Below are positions 1 to 11,393 of a DNA stretch of 64,000 nt, in pieces. Each line of letters starts with the position of its first letter. Position 1 is the stretch's first letter. A program made the translations under genes and the position numbers. The notes beneath the pieces are model-generated. The model was not told the origin of the DNA. It searched no databases and worked only from the letters and a program-made list of their open reading frames with translations. Location of the stretch: contig NC_133237.1 in the NCBI RefSeq assembly GCF_040436345.1, positions 28,265,268-28,329,267 on the forward strand. Reading direction: 5' to 3'. Origin of the DNA: Pagrus major. Its lineage: Eukaryota; Chordata; Actinopteri; Spariformes; Sparidae.

Positions 1-2211
1 GCCCCTGGTAACCTGCCAGCATGGTGGCGTAGCGGCTCTTGGTCTCAGCCAGAGTCCCCTCCAGAGCTCCTCTCTGCACAGGAGGAAGATGGAGGACGGT
101 CAGGTCAGCGGTGTTCAACAGTGACGCTCACTGCGACTTTACAGTAAAAAACTCAAATGCTTCATGTTCACATTCATATGGAGGCTCAGTTCTGCCAGAA
201 AAGACGTGGATCAGAACATTTATTGAGCCAGTGTTTCATCACCTCGCTGACTGCAGCCTGCAGCTGGATCTCCAGACTCTGGTAAGTGCGTCTGATCTCT
301 GTGATGGAAGACCTGGACGTCTCCAGGGACTCAGTTCTCACTGCCACCTCTTTGTTCAGCTCGGCCGACTGTGGAGCACAAGTATCAATAATGTCATTGA
401 TCACATATCAGGATATTAACTGTCAGCCTCAAAGAATAAAACTACAGACACCATAAAAAATGTTTAACGCTTCAAAATCAGAAGAAATGAAGTAAAAGGA
501 GACAAAGTGGTTTTAGTGTGAGTGTAGTGGGAGCTGGTTCTGGACAGCAGGGGGCAGCAGTCACCACGTTCAGAGCACAAAACAGGACTTTGTGGTCTCA
601 CCTTGGCCTGGAACCAGGACTCCAGTTCTTTGCGGTTCTTGTTGCTGACGGTCTCGTAGTGTTCTCTGATTCCGGCCATGACGACGGACAGGTCCTGCTG
701 AGGAGCGGCGTCCACTTCCACGTTCACCTGGCCTCCCATCTGGGCCCTGAGAGCCAGTAGGTCCTGCAGGAAAAGCCCGGTTACACTTGTGTCTTTCTAT
801 CTTTTCATTTCTTTTGCTCTCTGGGTCGTGTTGCTCTCACCTCCTCGTGGTTCTTCTTGAGGTGGAACAGCTCGTCCTTCAGACTCTCCACCTGCAGCTC
901 CAGGTCGGATCTTCCCAGAGTCAGCTCGTCCAGGACCCTCCTCAGCCCAGCGGTGTCGGCCTCCACCGACTGACGCATGGTCAGCTCGTTCTCGTACCTG
1001 AAAAACACCACCATGAGTTCAGGAAACTCACCTGAGTGTTGGAGCGAAGGGACTGGAACAAAGTGCTTACAGAAAGACCAATGTAATCAGATTACTTTAG
1101 TCTCACACTCACTTGACTCTGAAGTCATCGGTGGCCAGCTTGGCGTTGTCGATGGAGAGGATGAGGGCGGCGTTTCCACGAGTAGCAACTCTGATCTGAG
1201 CAGGAAGGAAGAGAAACACTGTGAGAACGAGTCGACTGAAAGGCCTCAGTGGATCAATGAAGTTTAAACATGTTCAACAGAGTCAGTGGAGCTCTGCTGC
1301 CACCAGGTGGAGCTCTGCTGCCACCAGGTGGAGCCAATACACTTCCTTTATTTTTTATTGTTGTGTTCTAGTTTCATATTTCTATAACCTGAATATGTTT
1401 CAGCAGGTAGAATGATTCAGGTTCAGCTGATTTTAATTCATAAATGTAAATGTTGACTTTAAAACTTAAAAACTACAAATGAACTAAAAGAAGAAGTTAT
1501 AAAAAAGTCAATAAAAAGTTACATATTAAAAAGTCAGATTTAACTTTGATGAAACAAAATGTTGTGAAAACTAAACTTCAGTCTGTTTTCAGTTTGTGTG
1601 GTGACATCATCACTCTCAGGTGTTGTTACCTGTCCACATCACACTCAGGTCTCTGTGCTCTAAACTCAGCTGTTGAGCTGCTCATCGCTCTGTGTTGTAA
1701 AAGTGAAATGAACCTTTAAACCTTGATGCTACCTGCAGAGCTCTGCTGCCTGACAGACTGAATTCAGGGTAAAGTCAGTGTGACCTGGTCTCACCTGGTC
1801 CTGCATGTCGTTGATACGGACGCTGAAGTGTTGGAAGTTGTGAGCCTCAGGTGCAGTCTTGGATTCCAGGAACTGTCTGATCTTCAGCTCCAGATCGCTG
1901 TTGGCCTTCTCCAGGCTGCGCACCTTCTCCAGGTAGGAGGCCAGGCGGTCGTTCAGGTTCTGCATGGTGGCCTTCTCGCTGGCAGAGACGTCGATGGCGT
2001 CGGACAGGTTGAAGCCACCACCAGCTCCGGCGGCGGAGGAGGTGAAGGAGGCCTTGGAGACTCGGACTCCGGACCCTCCGGCTCCTCCGTACACGCTGCC
2101 GGCCCCGGAGCTGCCGACCCGGCGGGAGGAGGAGGACATGGAGGAGCCCATCATGACGGAGCTCCTCATGGGGGAGGAGGTGTAGCTGCTGCGGGTGGAG
2201 AAGGAGGTCAT
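1..2211 (-). CDS. Type I keratin, 5' part (exons 1-6; runs off the left edge)
   Basis: Type I (acidic) keratin, which builds epithelial intermediate filaments as an obligate heterodimer with a type II keratin. Exons by splice consensus and phase: 1795-2211, 1113-1195, 841-997, 602-763, 243-368, and 1-73 (exon 6, cut by the window). The 83, 157, 162 and 126 bp internal exons match the canonical type I keratin structure, and every border is GT-AG. The head (residues 1 to about 78) is rich in Ser/Gly/Arg. The rod starts near residue 79 with the helix-initiation motif [19 protein letters not shown]. Coils 1B and 2 follow; [14 protein letters not shown] and LKKNHEE are typical. The visible part is 339 codons; the helix-termination motif and tail lie outside. 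The start is the first ATG downstream of a TATA box. I cannot assign an orthologue number. It is first in a minus-strand tandem with two further type I keratins. Confidence 0.93.
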
Positions 2212-2244
2212 GGCTGAGTGTCGGCTGGTCGTCGGCTCTGAGCG

Positions 2245-2283
2245 GAGAGTGAAGAGCTGCTGGGACGTCGCCTCCTTTTATGC
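2245..2283 (-). promoter_or_regulatory. Core promoter of first keratin: TATA box and leader motif
   Basis: GCATAAAAGG lies at 2274-2283 on the minus strand, with its near edge 63 bp before the ATG. A 14-bp motif AGCTCTTCACTCTC (2245-2258) lies where the transcription start is expected, about 25-30 bp from the TATA box. The same 14-mer occurs at the equivalent place in the third keratin gene, and the second keratin has the same GCATAAAAGGAG box at the same distance from its ATG. Confidence 0.7.
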
Positions 2284-4556
2284 CTCAGAATGAGACGGGG
2301 GGGAGAGAGGGGGCTGGTCAGTCAGGTCAGGATACCAAACATGCCGGGGGAGTGGCAGCGTGGCCCCGGGGCCCGGAGAGCAAACCGGTCTGAGCTGAGG
2401 AGGTGAGGTCCAGCAGGTCGGGTGGGTTCTCAGAGGAGCTCTCACTATCTGTCTGTCCATCATGGGAGGCTCCGGGGCCTCGGGCTGATTTCTGAGAGGG
2501 GCCCTGCAGCTGTTTGTGCAGCATGAGGATCCAGTCCTGAGTCCACATGGGGCCCCGAGGACCAAACATCCAGGCAGACTTCAGACAGAGCGACTTTAAA
2601 CTGAAGCAAAGTTCACTTCATCTATTCTGTCTTTCCTTCTGGGTGTGTATGTGTCAGTGTATAGATGTGTTAAATAACTGCATACTTGTTTTTATCACTC
2701 TGTGTTGTTTCATGACAAATAAATATCTCAGTGTCACTTCTGTCAAACTTTGAGCTGTAAACAATAATGAAACGTGTTGAAGGTGGAAACTGTCTGAAAA
2801 TGTACCTGAACATGTTTTATTCTTTGTTCTATTTCCTGAACCTCTGAATGGTTTTGTGAGCGCAGGGTGATCTTGTTTCAGGAACGTTTGTTTACCGTGA
2901 AGAATTCAAACTGCATTTTAAGAAGACTGTAAAGACAGAACTGATGTTTGAGTCAATAATTACAGCAGGTTTCCTTCACTGATCAAATGTATGTGGTGTA
3001 CTTAAGTAAAACGTTGAGGTCCTTATTCTTTACTCAGTGTTCTGCATCTTTATACTTCCACTCCACTACATTTGTTTGATAGCTTTAGTTACTAGTTACT
3101 TTACAGATTACATGCTGCATCACATTTTTAACTTAATTTATTTTCGTGACAATGCTGAGGATTATTTAATGTGCCTGATGTACAGGATGTTCAGTGACTA
3201 CTAGTCCAGAATCATCAGGACACTTGTTGATGACTTTTGCAGCGTTCTGACAAACTGTTTTTGGGAAAATGTAACAGGAGAGATCACTGAGAAATGAGCT
3301 CAAACCCACCCGTCTTTGAGGCCTCGCTGCCTCGTCAGACCTCAACATAGAAAAGTGATTCAAAGTTTAAAAGAGTCATCAGAGTTGAGGCTTCACTGGC
3401 CTCAGTGCTCATGATGATAACTCAACACTTTTCAGTCTATCACAGTTTATGTTTCTGGATATTTTCTGTTGATATTTTATAACAGGTCGTCACTCGAGTG
3501 GAAAATCATCTGAAAAATGTATTTTAATCTTAATTAAAATCCACAGATATAAGTGTAGTGTAGTATGAAACTTTGTGCTGGCTGCAGGCACGTCACTGTC
3601 ACAGCACACAGAGTCTGTACGAGCTTTCAAACGACAACAAAACCACAAACTCCCTCATAAGCTCCCATGTTAATATGAGCCTACAGAGAGCAGAACAGAA
3701 CTCGCTGTCATCATCTTTCACTCTATGAAAATAAAATCTACATCGACGCGTTCAGCGACGTCTCCTGTCACTCAGGATATAAAACACTTGGCAGCAGCAG
3801 CTCTACCACCAGATGTTTGGGAGGTTTTTCCCATCAGAAATAATAGAAAATAACTGTGAAATGAGCTCAAACCCAGTTTAAATGGGTTGTCAGAACTGAG
3901 ACTTCGCCGGCCTGAGAGGTCATTTTGAGAGCGTGAACAGTTTACGAGCAATCACAGTTGATGTTTCAGGATGTTTCAGATTTTATAACGGGCGTGTCTC
4001 GCTCCACAGACTCAGTGAAACCTGCTGTCAGTGAACAGCTGATGGCTTAACGAGCAGGAATGGAGCCTCACCTGACCGACCTGTTCCTGGTCCGGTTCCT
4101 GTCCCTCTGGGCAGCTGGACCTTAAACGCCTCACAGCTCTCAGGTCAGTGCACAGAGACATTGAAGAGTCACAGTGAGGCATGTGTTCACAACAGGAGAG
4201 AAACAATGAAGGATTGAACAGCTGAAATAACAATAAGTCTAACTTTATTATGCAGCACCTTACAACAGAAACCAGGCTGGACTGTGGAGAAGTTAAAACA
4301 AAAGTCTGCTGAATAATTTACAGCTTCTGTCTTTCAAACAAAACATATTACCTGATGTTTGACTTGTTGACGTCAAAAAGTATCATGAGTTGTATTAAAG
4401 AGTATTAATGGATCGTAAACTGTTTAATGAAGAAGTTCTGTCGTTAGCAGAACAGAAATTCAACCTCTGAGCTCACTGCAGCAAAGCACTGAAGAAACTC
4501 ACATCAGAACTTCACTTAACTCCTCGGTCCAGTCAAACCGGCCCGTTAACCTGTGA
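2284..4556. other. Intergenic DNA with degenerate repeats
   Basis: No coding exon is seen. Positions 2990-3160 look like a fragment of a teleost hAT-type MITE, with a stretch around ACTCCACTACATTTG and GTTACTAGTTAC. Two diverged direct copies of an unnamed segment lie at about 3290-3500 and 3840-4010; both contain GAAATGAGCTCAAACCCA followed later by a matching TTTTATAAC stretch. Confidence 0.4.
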
Positions 4557-4557
4557 G

Positions 4558-4603
4558 TCCTGCGATCAGCACAGATCAGCACAGATCAGCACAGATCAGC
4601 ACA
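4558..4603. repeat. Short 10-bp tandem repeat
   Basis: Four consecutive copies of a 10-bp unit (CAGATCAGCA). Confidence 0.8.
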
Positions 4604-4856
4604 GTGAGACGTATTTCCAACTGTGAATAACAAAAGACAGTGAGCGAAGCCTCGTTCATCAGGACAGAACGACACCGGCAGCAGACAAACACAAGACAAA
4701 GAACCAGGACAGGATCTGAGAAGAATCGTGTTCACTGGGTTTACTTCAGGAAAAATCCTTTCTTAGGAGATTTTTGTGAGATTTAAAGGTGATTCTGCAG
4801 CAGATGGTTCTGATGGGTTCTGACGGGCTCTGACTGTTGAACCAGTCACACAACTG

Positions 4857-5153
4857 TCACTACATGAAGCTGACAGTACTGCAGTACTTTCACTACATGA
4901 AGCTGACAGTACTGCAGTACTTTCACTACATGAAGCTGACAGTACTGCAGTACTTTCACTACATGAAGCTGACAGTACTGCAGTACTTTCACTACATGAA
5001 GCTGACAGTACTGCAGTACTTTCACTACATGAAGCTGACAGTACTGCAGTACTTTCACTACATGAAGCTGACAGTACTGCAGTACTTTCACTACATGAAG
5101 CTGACAGTACTGCAGTACTTTCACTACATGAAGCTGACAGTACTGCAGTACTT
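4857..5153. repeat. 33-bp minisatellite, nine near-identical copies
   Basis: Nine almost perfect copies of a 33-bp unit beginning CTACATGAAGCTGACAG. Each unit contains the perfect 14-bp palindrome AGTACTGCAGTACT. Because 33 is divisible by three and the unit lacks stops in several frames, it creates spurious open frames on both strands. There is no codon evidence for a real protein. The near-identity of copies indicates recent expansion. Confidence 0.95.
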
Positions 5154-5331
5154 TCACCACATGTGTCACGCCCTCTGTCAGCAGTTTGTATATGTGTAAT
5201 ATCTACGTTGGTCACAGAGGTAGAAATGTAGTTTCACAATAACGGCTTTAAAATTGTAGATAGTTTTTACTGTTCTTCTCTGTTGTCCTGCGTCACGTGC
5301 TTGTAGTGAACTGTTTATCTGTAGAACCAGA

Positions 5332-5425
5332 CTGTTCAGGACCAGACTGTTCAGAACCAGACTGTTCAGGACCAGACGGTTCAGGACCAGACTGTTCAGG
5401 ACCAGACGGTTCAGGACCAGACTGT
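5332..5425. repeat. 15-bp minisatellite
   Basis: About six copies of a 15-bp unit (GTTCAGGACCAGACT, with G/A and T/G variants). Confidence 0.9.
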
Positions 5426-6469
5426 TGCCTGGAGTCTTTTCGTGTGAACACATTTTGTGAACAGCTCTTTGTCTCCATCTGGTGGTGAAAAGTTCCCTGG
5501 CTTTTATTTTGACAGTAGGAGGAAGTGTCCAACAGGAAGTCCCTTCACACAAACCTGTTTCTGCTGTTTCTCTCTGAGCTCTCAAAGGTTCACTTGTAGT
5601 CTGAGTTTCTCTGAAAGTTAATTTTCATCAAAAGCATTTTTAATACTTTATAAACTAATTTAAATTTGGTAACTTGTTAAAATAGCTGTTGTTGTTTATG
5701 TGATGCAGCTCTGCTGTTGTTGTGAAGGGATCAGATCAAAGTTTGTATAAAGGCCCTGATCTCATTTGTTATTCATGTCCATGTCTTTTCATTATCTTTC
5801 ACTTTGTAAAGCACGTGGTCATCTCCAGCAGTATATTAATAAACATTGTTATTTTTGACTTTTTTAAAGCAGCAACAAAGAACCTTGATCTTCTTGATTC
5901 TGGCGCCCCCTGTGGGTAAAGTGGTATGAGCACCGCCTGCTGCCATGAAGCTGATCTGCCAGCTCGTGTATTTGTTTTGAAAGCCAGTGAAAGAAACAGG
6001 CCTCAGGTTTTACACACAGCTGTTTGCTGTATGTATATCTGTTGCTATGTGAGATTAATAACTATAATTTTAGTGCCGTGTCACAGTGAGGTCACATGTA
6101 ATCTCACAGCTGACAGATTCTGTTGCTCAGTTATAGTAATGTTGTTGAGCTAAAGCTAAAGGTATCAACATAATGATCCGTACCAATAATCATAAGCCGA
6201 TAGCAACGTATAGGTCCGTATCAAGGCCAACAGAAAATGTTTGGTTACCAGTCAGTTGTTCTGCTGCCGTCTGACGACAGATACAGAAGCATCAGCTGCT
6301 GTAGAGCCGCAGCTTTCTTCAGTTCATCCTCAGCACTGCACCACAGAGGAAACCTCAACATTGATCAACACACACTTTTTTTTGCAAATCTTGGGGTGTT
6401 TTTTTTTTTTTTTTGCACAATGCACATATGAGTCATACAGTGAGTGAACATTTTCACATTCTTAAAGGA

Positions 6470-7060
6470 ACAGTTCATCCAAACAGTAAAGTCCAGTCAT
6501 CATCTCCTCCCTCCATGCTGATGAAAGTCAGGTGAAGTTCGTACTCCACAAAACATTTCTTGAGCAAAGTCTCCAGAAGCTCTGAGATCCCAAACTGATT
6601 TCAAAAGATGTTATTTAAACCCTCGACATGCGGCCGAGCTCGAGCATGCTAACACTGTTAGCTCAGCACACAGTGAAGATTTCAGGGTGTAAATATGGTC
6701 TCCTCAGATCAGTTTGTGATCTCGGGGCTTCCCCTTCTCAGGGAGACATCTGATGGTTTTTTTGGTGAAGTCTCGTAGTCCACAGAACATTTCTGGAGCT
6801 TCACAGTAAAACAGAGTTGCAGCGTTCTGCTGAACAGCTGAAGCAGCTGGAGATGATTTAAACATCAGATGTCTCCATGCAGCTCGTCTGCTGTGATCAC
6901 AGAGATCACAACCTGATCTGAGGAGACCATGTTTAACCCTTTATTAACATGAAGTCTTCTCTGGAGATGCTCAGATAAAACTGTTCACGTTCACCTCGTC
7001 TGAAGTGGGTGGATGAGCTCCACTGCATGTCGGGGGTGTAAATAACGAGCTGTATGGAGC
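6470..7060. mobile_element. Probable foldback/MITE-like element
   Basis: Two arms are inverted copies. The left arm 6693-6757 (GGTCTCCTCAGATCAG then GAGACATCTGATG) is matched in reverse complement by the right arm 6861-6932 (CATCAGATGTCTCC then CTGATCTGAGGAGACC). The arms are about 100 bp apart. The outer ends are not resolved; the left edge near TTAAAGGAACAGTTCATCC at about 6464 is a guess. No coding capacity. Foldback structure is seen; transposon origin is inferred. Confidence 0.5.
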
Positions 7061-7258
7061 CACTTCATGTTTTCATTGCTTTAGCTTTACGTCTCTTTAG
7101 CTTCCCGTGAATTTTTCTTGGAAATGTATAAAAACACCAGAGTTAATTTCTTTCCTCTGATTCTGTTTAATGACCGTTATGCACCAAAACATCAAGACAA
7201 ATTCTTTGTATGTGAAAAGCTACATGGCAATAAACTAATTTACATTTCTTATTCAATT

Positions 7259-7274
7259 AATAATGATAGTAATA

Positions 7275-7305
<31 letters not shown>

Positions 7306-7315
7306 TAATAATAAC
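7259..7315. repeat. AAT/GAT microsatellite
   Basis: Run of AAT and GATAAT trinucleotides just downstream of the polyadenylation site of the second keratin. Confidence 0.9.
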
Positions 7316-7374
7316 AGTATTTTCACCAGAATAAAATAAACACACACACACAGACGTGTTTCAGTTCATCAGAT

Positions 7375-7380
7375 TTTATT
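7375..7380 (-). other. Polyadenylation signal of second keratin
   Basis: AATAAA on the minus strand, 59 bp beyond the TAG stop, giving a very short 3' UTR. Confidence 0.65.
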
Positions 7381-7438
7381 GGTGTTGTTCTGAGAACGGT
7401 TGACAGCGTGTTGACAGATGTTAGTTGTCTCACTGAGT

Positions 7439-10400
7439 CTAACTGGTCTCAGTGTCCTCTCCCTCGATGATCTCTTTGGTGATGATCAGCACTTTACTGG
7501 TTGTGGATGAGGAAGGCCTGCAGGAAAACACACAAACCGTCTGTCAGCTTTCATTACGCTCATAAAGAAGCTAACAAAGTTTCTTACAGTGTTTGTCAAG
7601 CAGCACCCTGTGAGTCATTCAAATGAGTGTTTCATGAATTATTGACGCTCAAACACACGCACACGTTTCTATATTTAAACTCTGTTTCCTATTATACTTT
7701 TAATAATTCCCAGTCTGGACTGGTCCACTCACATGAACTCTCCGTCCATCAGCCTTCTGTACTCGGCGATCTCCATCTCCAGCCTGGTCTTGGTGTCCAG
7801 CAGCATCTGGTACTCTTGGCTCTGACGCTCCAGGTCGAGTCTCAGCTGAGACAGCTGGTCCTCCAGCATGGACACCTGCCTCTGGTAACCTGCTAGCATG
7901 CTAGCATAGCGGCTCTGTGTGTCGGCGAGGGTTCCTTCCAGAGATGCTTTCTGAAGACGAGAAGGAACAGTGTGAGGAGGTTTACAGACTGTTGATTCAC
8001 ATGAAAACAGATTAAGACATGTTTTAAACCCACCATGCTGAGCTGTGCCTGGAGTTCAATCTCTAGACTCTGCAGCGAGCGTTTGACCTCTGTGACCTCG
8101 GAGCGTGACAGCTGAAGAGTCTCTGTGCTTGAAGCAACCTCCTTGTTGAGCGCTTCAGACTACAAAACAACAAAGAAACAAGAAAATGTCCGTTTGTTTT
8201 AAATCAACACATATGCTGATGACACTCTGCTGTTCCTCACTTTTACTTCCAACGCTGGACTGTTTTTATTGCTCGCTGTACTTGAATTAAAAAAAATACA
8301 ACTTTCTAGACAAAATTGTAGAAGAAATTATTTGACGTAGTGAGTCACAACTCTGGTAAATCATGATTTTGACTTGAAAAGTCAAACATTATACGTATTT
8401 TTTATTCTTTTTCATTGTCTTGTGTAACAGGGTAAAGAATCTCAGTCTGCACTTCCACTAAAAGCCACTAGATTCTGCAAGAAAACCCCATGATTGTATT
8501 GAAGTGAATGGGGAAACACACAACTTTTCTCTGCAAAGACAAGTCAGATGAATGTAGTGGAAGTCAATCAAACTTCTTGTGTTTCTCGGTTATGATTTAG
8601 AAGATTATTGCGTTATTATAAAGACATTGAGGGGATTGTGTCACTCACCTTGGACTGGAACCAGGACTCCAGTTCTTTGCGGTTCTTGTTGGCAACGGTC
8701 TCGTAGTGTTCTCTGATTCCAGCCATGACGGCGGACAGGTCCTGCTGAGGAGCGGCGTCCACCTCCACGTTCACCTGACCTCCCATCTGGGACCTCAGAG
8801 CCAGCAGGTCCTGCAGGAAAACATTTCAGATGAGAAGAGAAATTTGTCAATAAATACGATGACAAGTCATTTTTTTCTTTTTCTCAAGAAATTTTGAGTT
8901 GAATTCGAGTGGTTTACAGACAGTCCAGTCTGAATTTTTGGGACTTTATGTAAACTTAATGAGTAATCAAATCAAAAAGTAATGGATTAACTGTCAACGT
9001 GAAGCTCCTCAGGAAGAGGACGAGGGCCACTGTGAAAAATGTATTTGAGTTTTGACTTTTTATTTATTTGTTTGTATTCGAGAAAGTCAGAACTCAAATC
9101 CATTCTTCACAGTCGCCCTCGTCATCTTCTGTCGATCAAATTCAAGACACTGAAGACATTCAGCACCTTGATGTTGACCGGACTGTCTGCACGCTGTGAC
9201 TCTGATTTACCAACACTTGATTGAAAAGCTGCCAAACCAAGATATTTTTTTGGTGTTTCAACCAAATGAAAGTCACTTAAGTTGATTTCTGGATTGTTTT
9301 TCTCTTAAATAAATGTAAAGATTCCCCAACTTCTTCAATAAACTACAGCTAATAAATATGGACAACGAATGTCATTGATTGAAACATTTTAGAATTAAAT
9401 AAATTTAACCAAAGGTAGTTTGCACTTTGGTGCCCACCTCCTCGTGGTTCCTCTTGAGGCAGATGAGTTCCTCCCTCAGAGATTCGATCTGCATCTCCAG
9501 GTCAGATCTGTTCAGAGTCAGCTCGTCCAGGACCCTCTTCAGCCCGGCGATGTCGGCCTCCACCGACTGACGCATGGCCAGCTCGTTCTCGTACCTGCAC
9601 ACGGCGTCAGGGGCGATCAAAGTGAGTTGATTTTTTTTTTCCTTTTCATAAATTCTGTTTGCATGTGTGACATTTATCAGTATAGTTTGACCCATGTTGA
9701 GCTTCATGTGAACGTTCAGTGTTGGTTTACTCACTTGACCTTGAAGTCGTCAGCAGCCAGCTTGGCGTTATCGATTGCCAGGTAGAGAGAGCCGTTTGTA
9801 CGGGTGGCAAATTGGATCTGAAACGCAACAGAAGTTCAGATTTAGGCTGGATGTGTTTTAGTTTCTAAATGTACTGAGACAAAAAGACACATTTAAAATG
9901 TTAAAGTAAGACTTGAAGCAGCAGACACACGGGCGTGGCTGCACGTTTTGGATTTATCCTGAGTGAGTGTAGAAAGGGTTAACAGAGCTCCACGAGGCAG
10001 CTGCACGACTTATGCAAAACTATTCAAATATAAGTCAAACTTCGCCTCTTTGTTTCACGGTCTTCTGTTCTTTCACATCATGCAAATGGAGCGTGTGTGT
10101 CCTCTGTGTGTTCAGGGTGTGGCTGCACCTGTATCACTCTGCAGGAAGCAGCCAATCACGTCTCTCTGCCTCGCTGCCTGTACACCTGAGTGCAGCCGTG
10201 ACAGTATTTTAATTTCCAAACATAAAGGACGCTCTGTCTTCTCACTGTCTTCATTTTCAGGCAGCATTCTTGTCTTTATGTTGTCACCTGATCTCACACC
10301 TGTCCTCTCTCTTTTGTCTCTCTGACCTCATCACAGACAGAACCGTCATACAGAATCAGAACCTGGACTCACCTGCTCCTGCATGTCGCTGATGACAACC

Positions 10401-10768
10401 TTGAATGCGGCGCAGTCGTGGCCCTCAGGTTGGGTCTTCTTCTCCAGGAACTGCCTGATCTTCAGCTCCAGCTCGCTGTTGGCCGCCTCCAGCTTGCGCA
10501 CCTTCTCCAGGTAGGCAGCCAGACGGTCGTTCAGGTTCTGCATGGCTGCTTTCTTGCTGCCGGAGATGTCGTTGGTGTTGTCCACGGCGTCGGCCAGGTT
10601 GAAGCCAGCGCCGCCGGCAGAGAACCCTGCACCGGCTGAGGAGAAGCTTCTGGGAGCGCTCACGCTGGAGATGCGGACCCCAGAGCCTCCGGCGCCTGCA
10701 TACATGCTGGGGGCCCTCATGCTGCCAAGACGGCTTCCAGTGGAAAAGGTAGAGCGAGAGTAGGACAT
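7439..10768 (-). CDS. Type I keratin, complete (406 aa)
   Basis: Seven coding exons: 10373-10768, 9735-9817, 9438-9594, 8649-8810, 8034-8159, 7733-7950, 7439-7517. They total 1221 nt in one uninterrupted frame with GT-AG borders throughout. The head (residues 1 to about 72) is Ser/Gly/Ala-rich. The rod opens with [19 protein letters not shown] and closes with [15 protein letters not shown]. The tail is short (about 27 aa) and ends [12 protein letters not shown], like the compact tails of K13/K15/K17-type fish keratins. Expected role: acidic partner of a type II keratin in the epithelial cytoskeleton. The start is supported by a TATA box 63 bp upstream of the ATG. It lies in tandem with, and in the same orientation as, its neighbours. 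The exact orthologue cannot be named from sequence alone. Confidence 0.95.
9012..9133. repeat. Imperfect 120-bp palindrome in keratin intron
   Basis: The left arm from 9015 (GACGAGGGCCACTGTGAA then ATTTGAGTT) is matched by an inverted right arm ending near 9128 (AACTCAAAT then TTCACAGTCGCCCTCGTC). Arms are about 37 bp with few mismatches and a loop of about 45 bp. It lies in intron 3 of the second keratin. It may be a small MITE remnant. Confidence 0.75.
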
Positions 10769-10830
10769 GGTGGAGGAGTCTGCCTGCTCTGGATGGAGAG
10801 GAGAGAATGAAGCAGAGGTCCGACCCAGCT

Positions 10831-10840
10831 CCTTTTATGC
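10831..10840 (-). promoter_or_regulatory. TATA box of second keratin
   Basis: GCATAAAAGG on the minus strand, near edge 63 bp before the ATG. This is the same sequence and spacing as in the first keratin, and it is followed by the same AG. Confidence 0.7.
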
Positions 10841-11208
10841 TGGATGAAAGTGAGGGAGGGGTTGAGGGTCTGGGCCTCGCTGCAAGCCTCGGGCGAGGAC
10901 ATGTGACCAACTGACGAATCACAGCAGGAATGTAAAATCTACGCCTGTTGCACAATGACGTAACATCTAAACCCTCTCTGTCTATTTGTTTTGCTATCAG
11001 AAAATGTCTCACAGGTGACTCAATCATCCTGTTTGTTCAGGTGAGTCTGCTCCTCTGTGATCAGATCGACTGTTCATCAATCAGCTTCAGATTTGGGCTC
11101 ATTTTAAATAAAAAGACCCCGACCTTCCTCCTCACACCCACCTGGATTCCTCTGCATGCTCCAACCTGCAGTTGTTTTTGAGTTGTGAGTGTTATTATGC
11201 TGGTCCAC

Positions 11209-11255
11209 ACACACACACACACACACACGCACACACACACACAGACACACACACA

Positions 11256-11294
<39 letters not shown>

Positions 11295-11393
11295 ACACAC
11301 AGACACACACACAGACACACACACAGACACACACACACACACGCACACACACACACACACAGACACCCACACACACACACACACACACACACT
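11209..11393. repeat. (CA)n microsatellite with CAGA/CGCA variants
   Basis: About 185 bp of CA dinucleotides with interspersed CAGACA and CGCA units. Open frames through it are spurious. Confidence 0.95.

Noticed and set aside
4857..5153. CRISPR array
   Set aside because: Units are contiguous with no variable spacers, and the genome is a vertebrate one.
4763..5215. Repeat protein of eleven-residue units
   Set aside because: The 33-bp tandem repeat is divisible by three, so frames stay open on both strands; no other sign of a gene.
5900..5916. Second strong CTCF site between keratins 1 and 2
   Set aside because: CCCACAGGGGGCGCCAG in reverse complement lacks one core position, so it is only a weak match.
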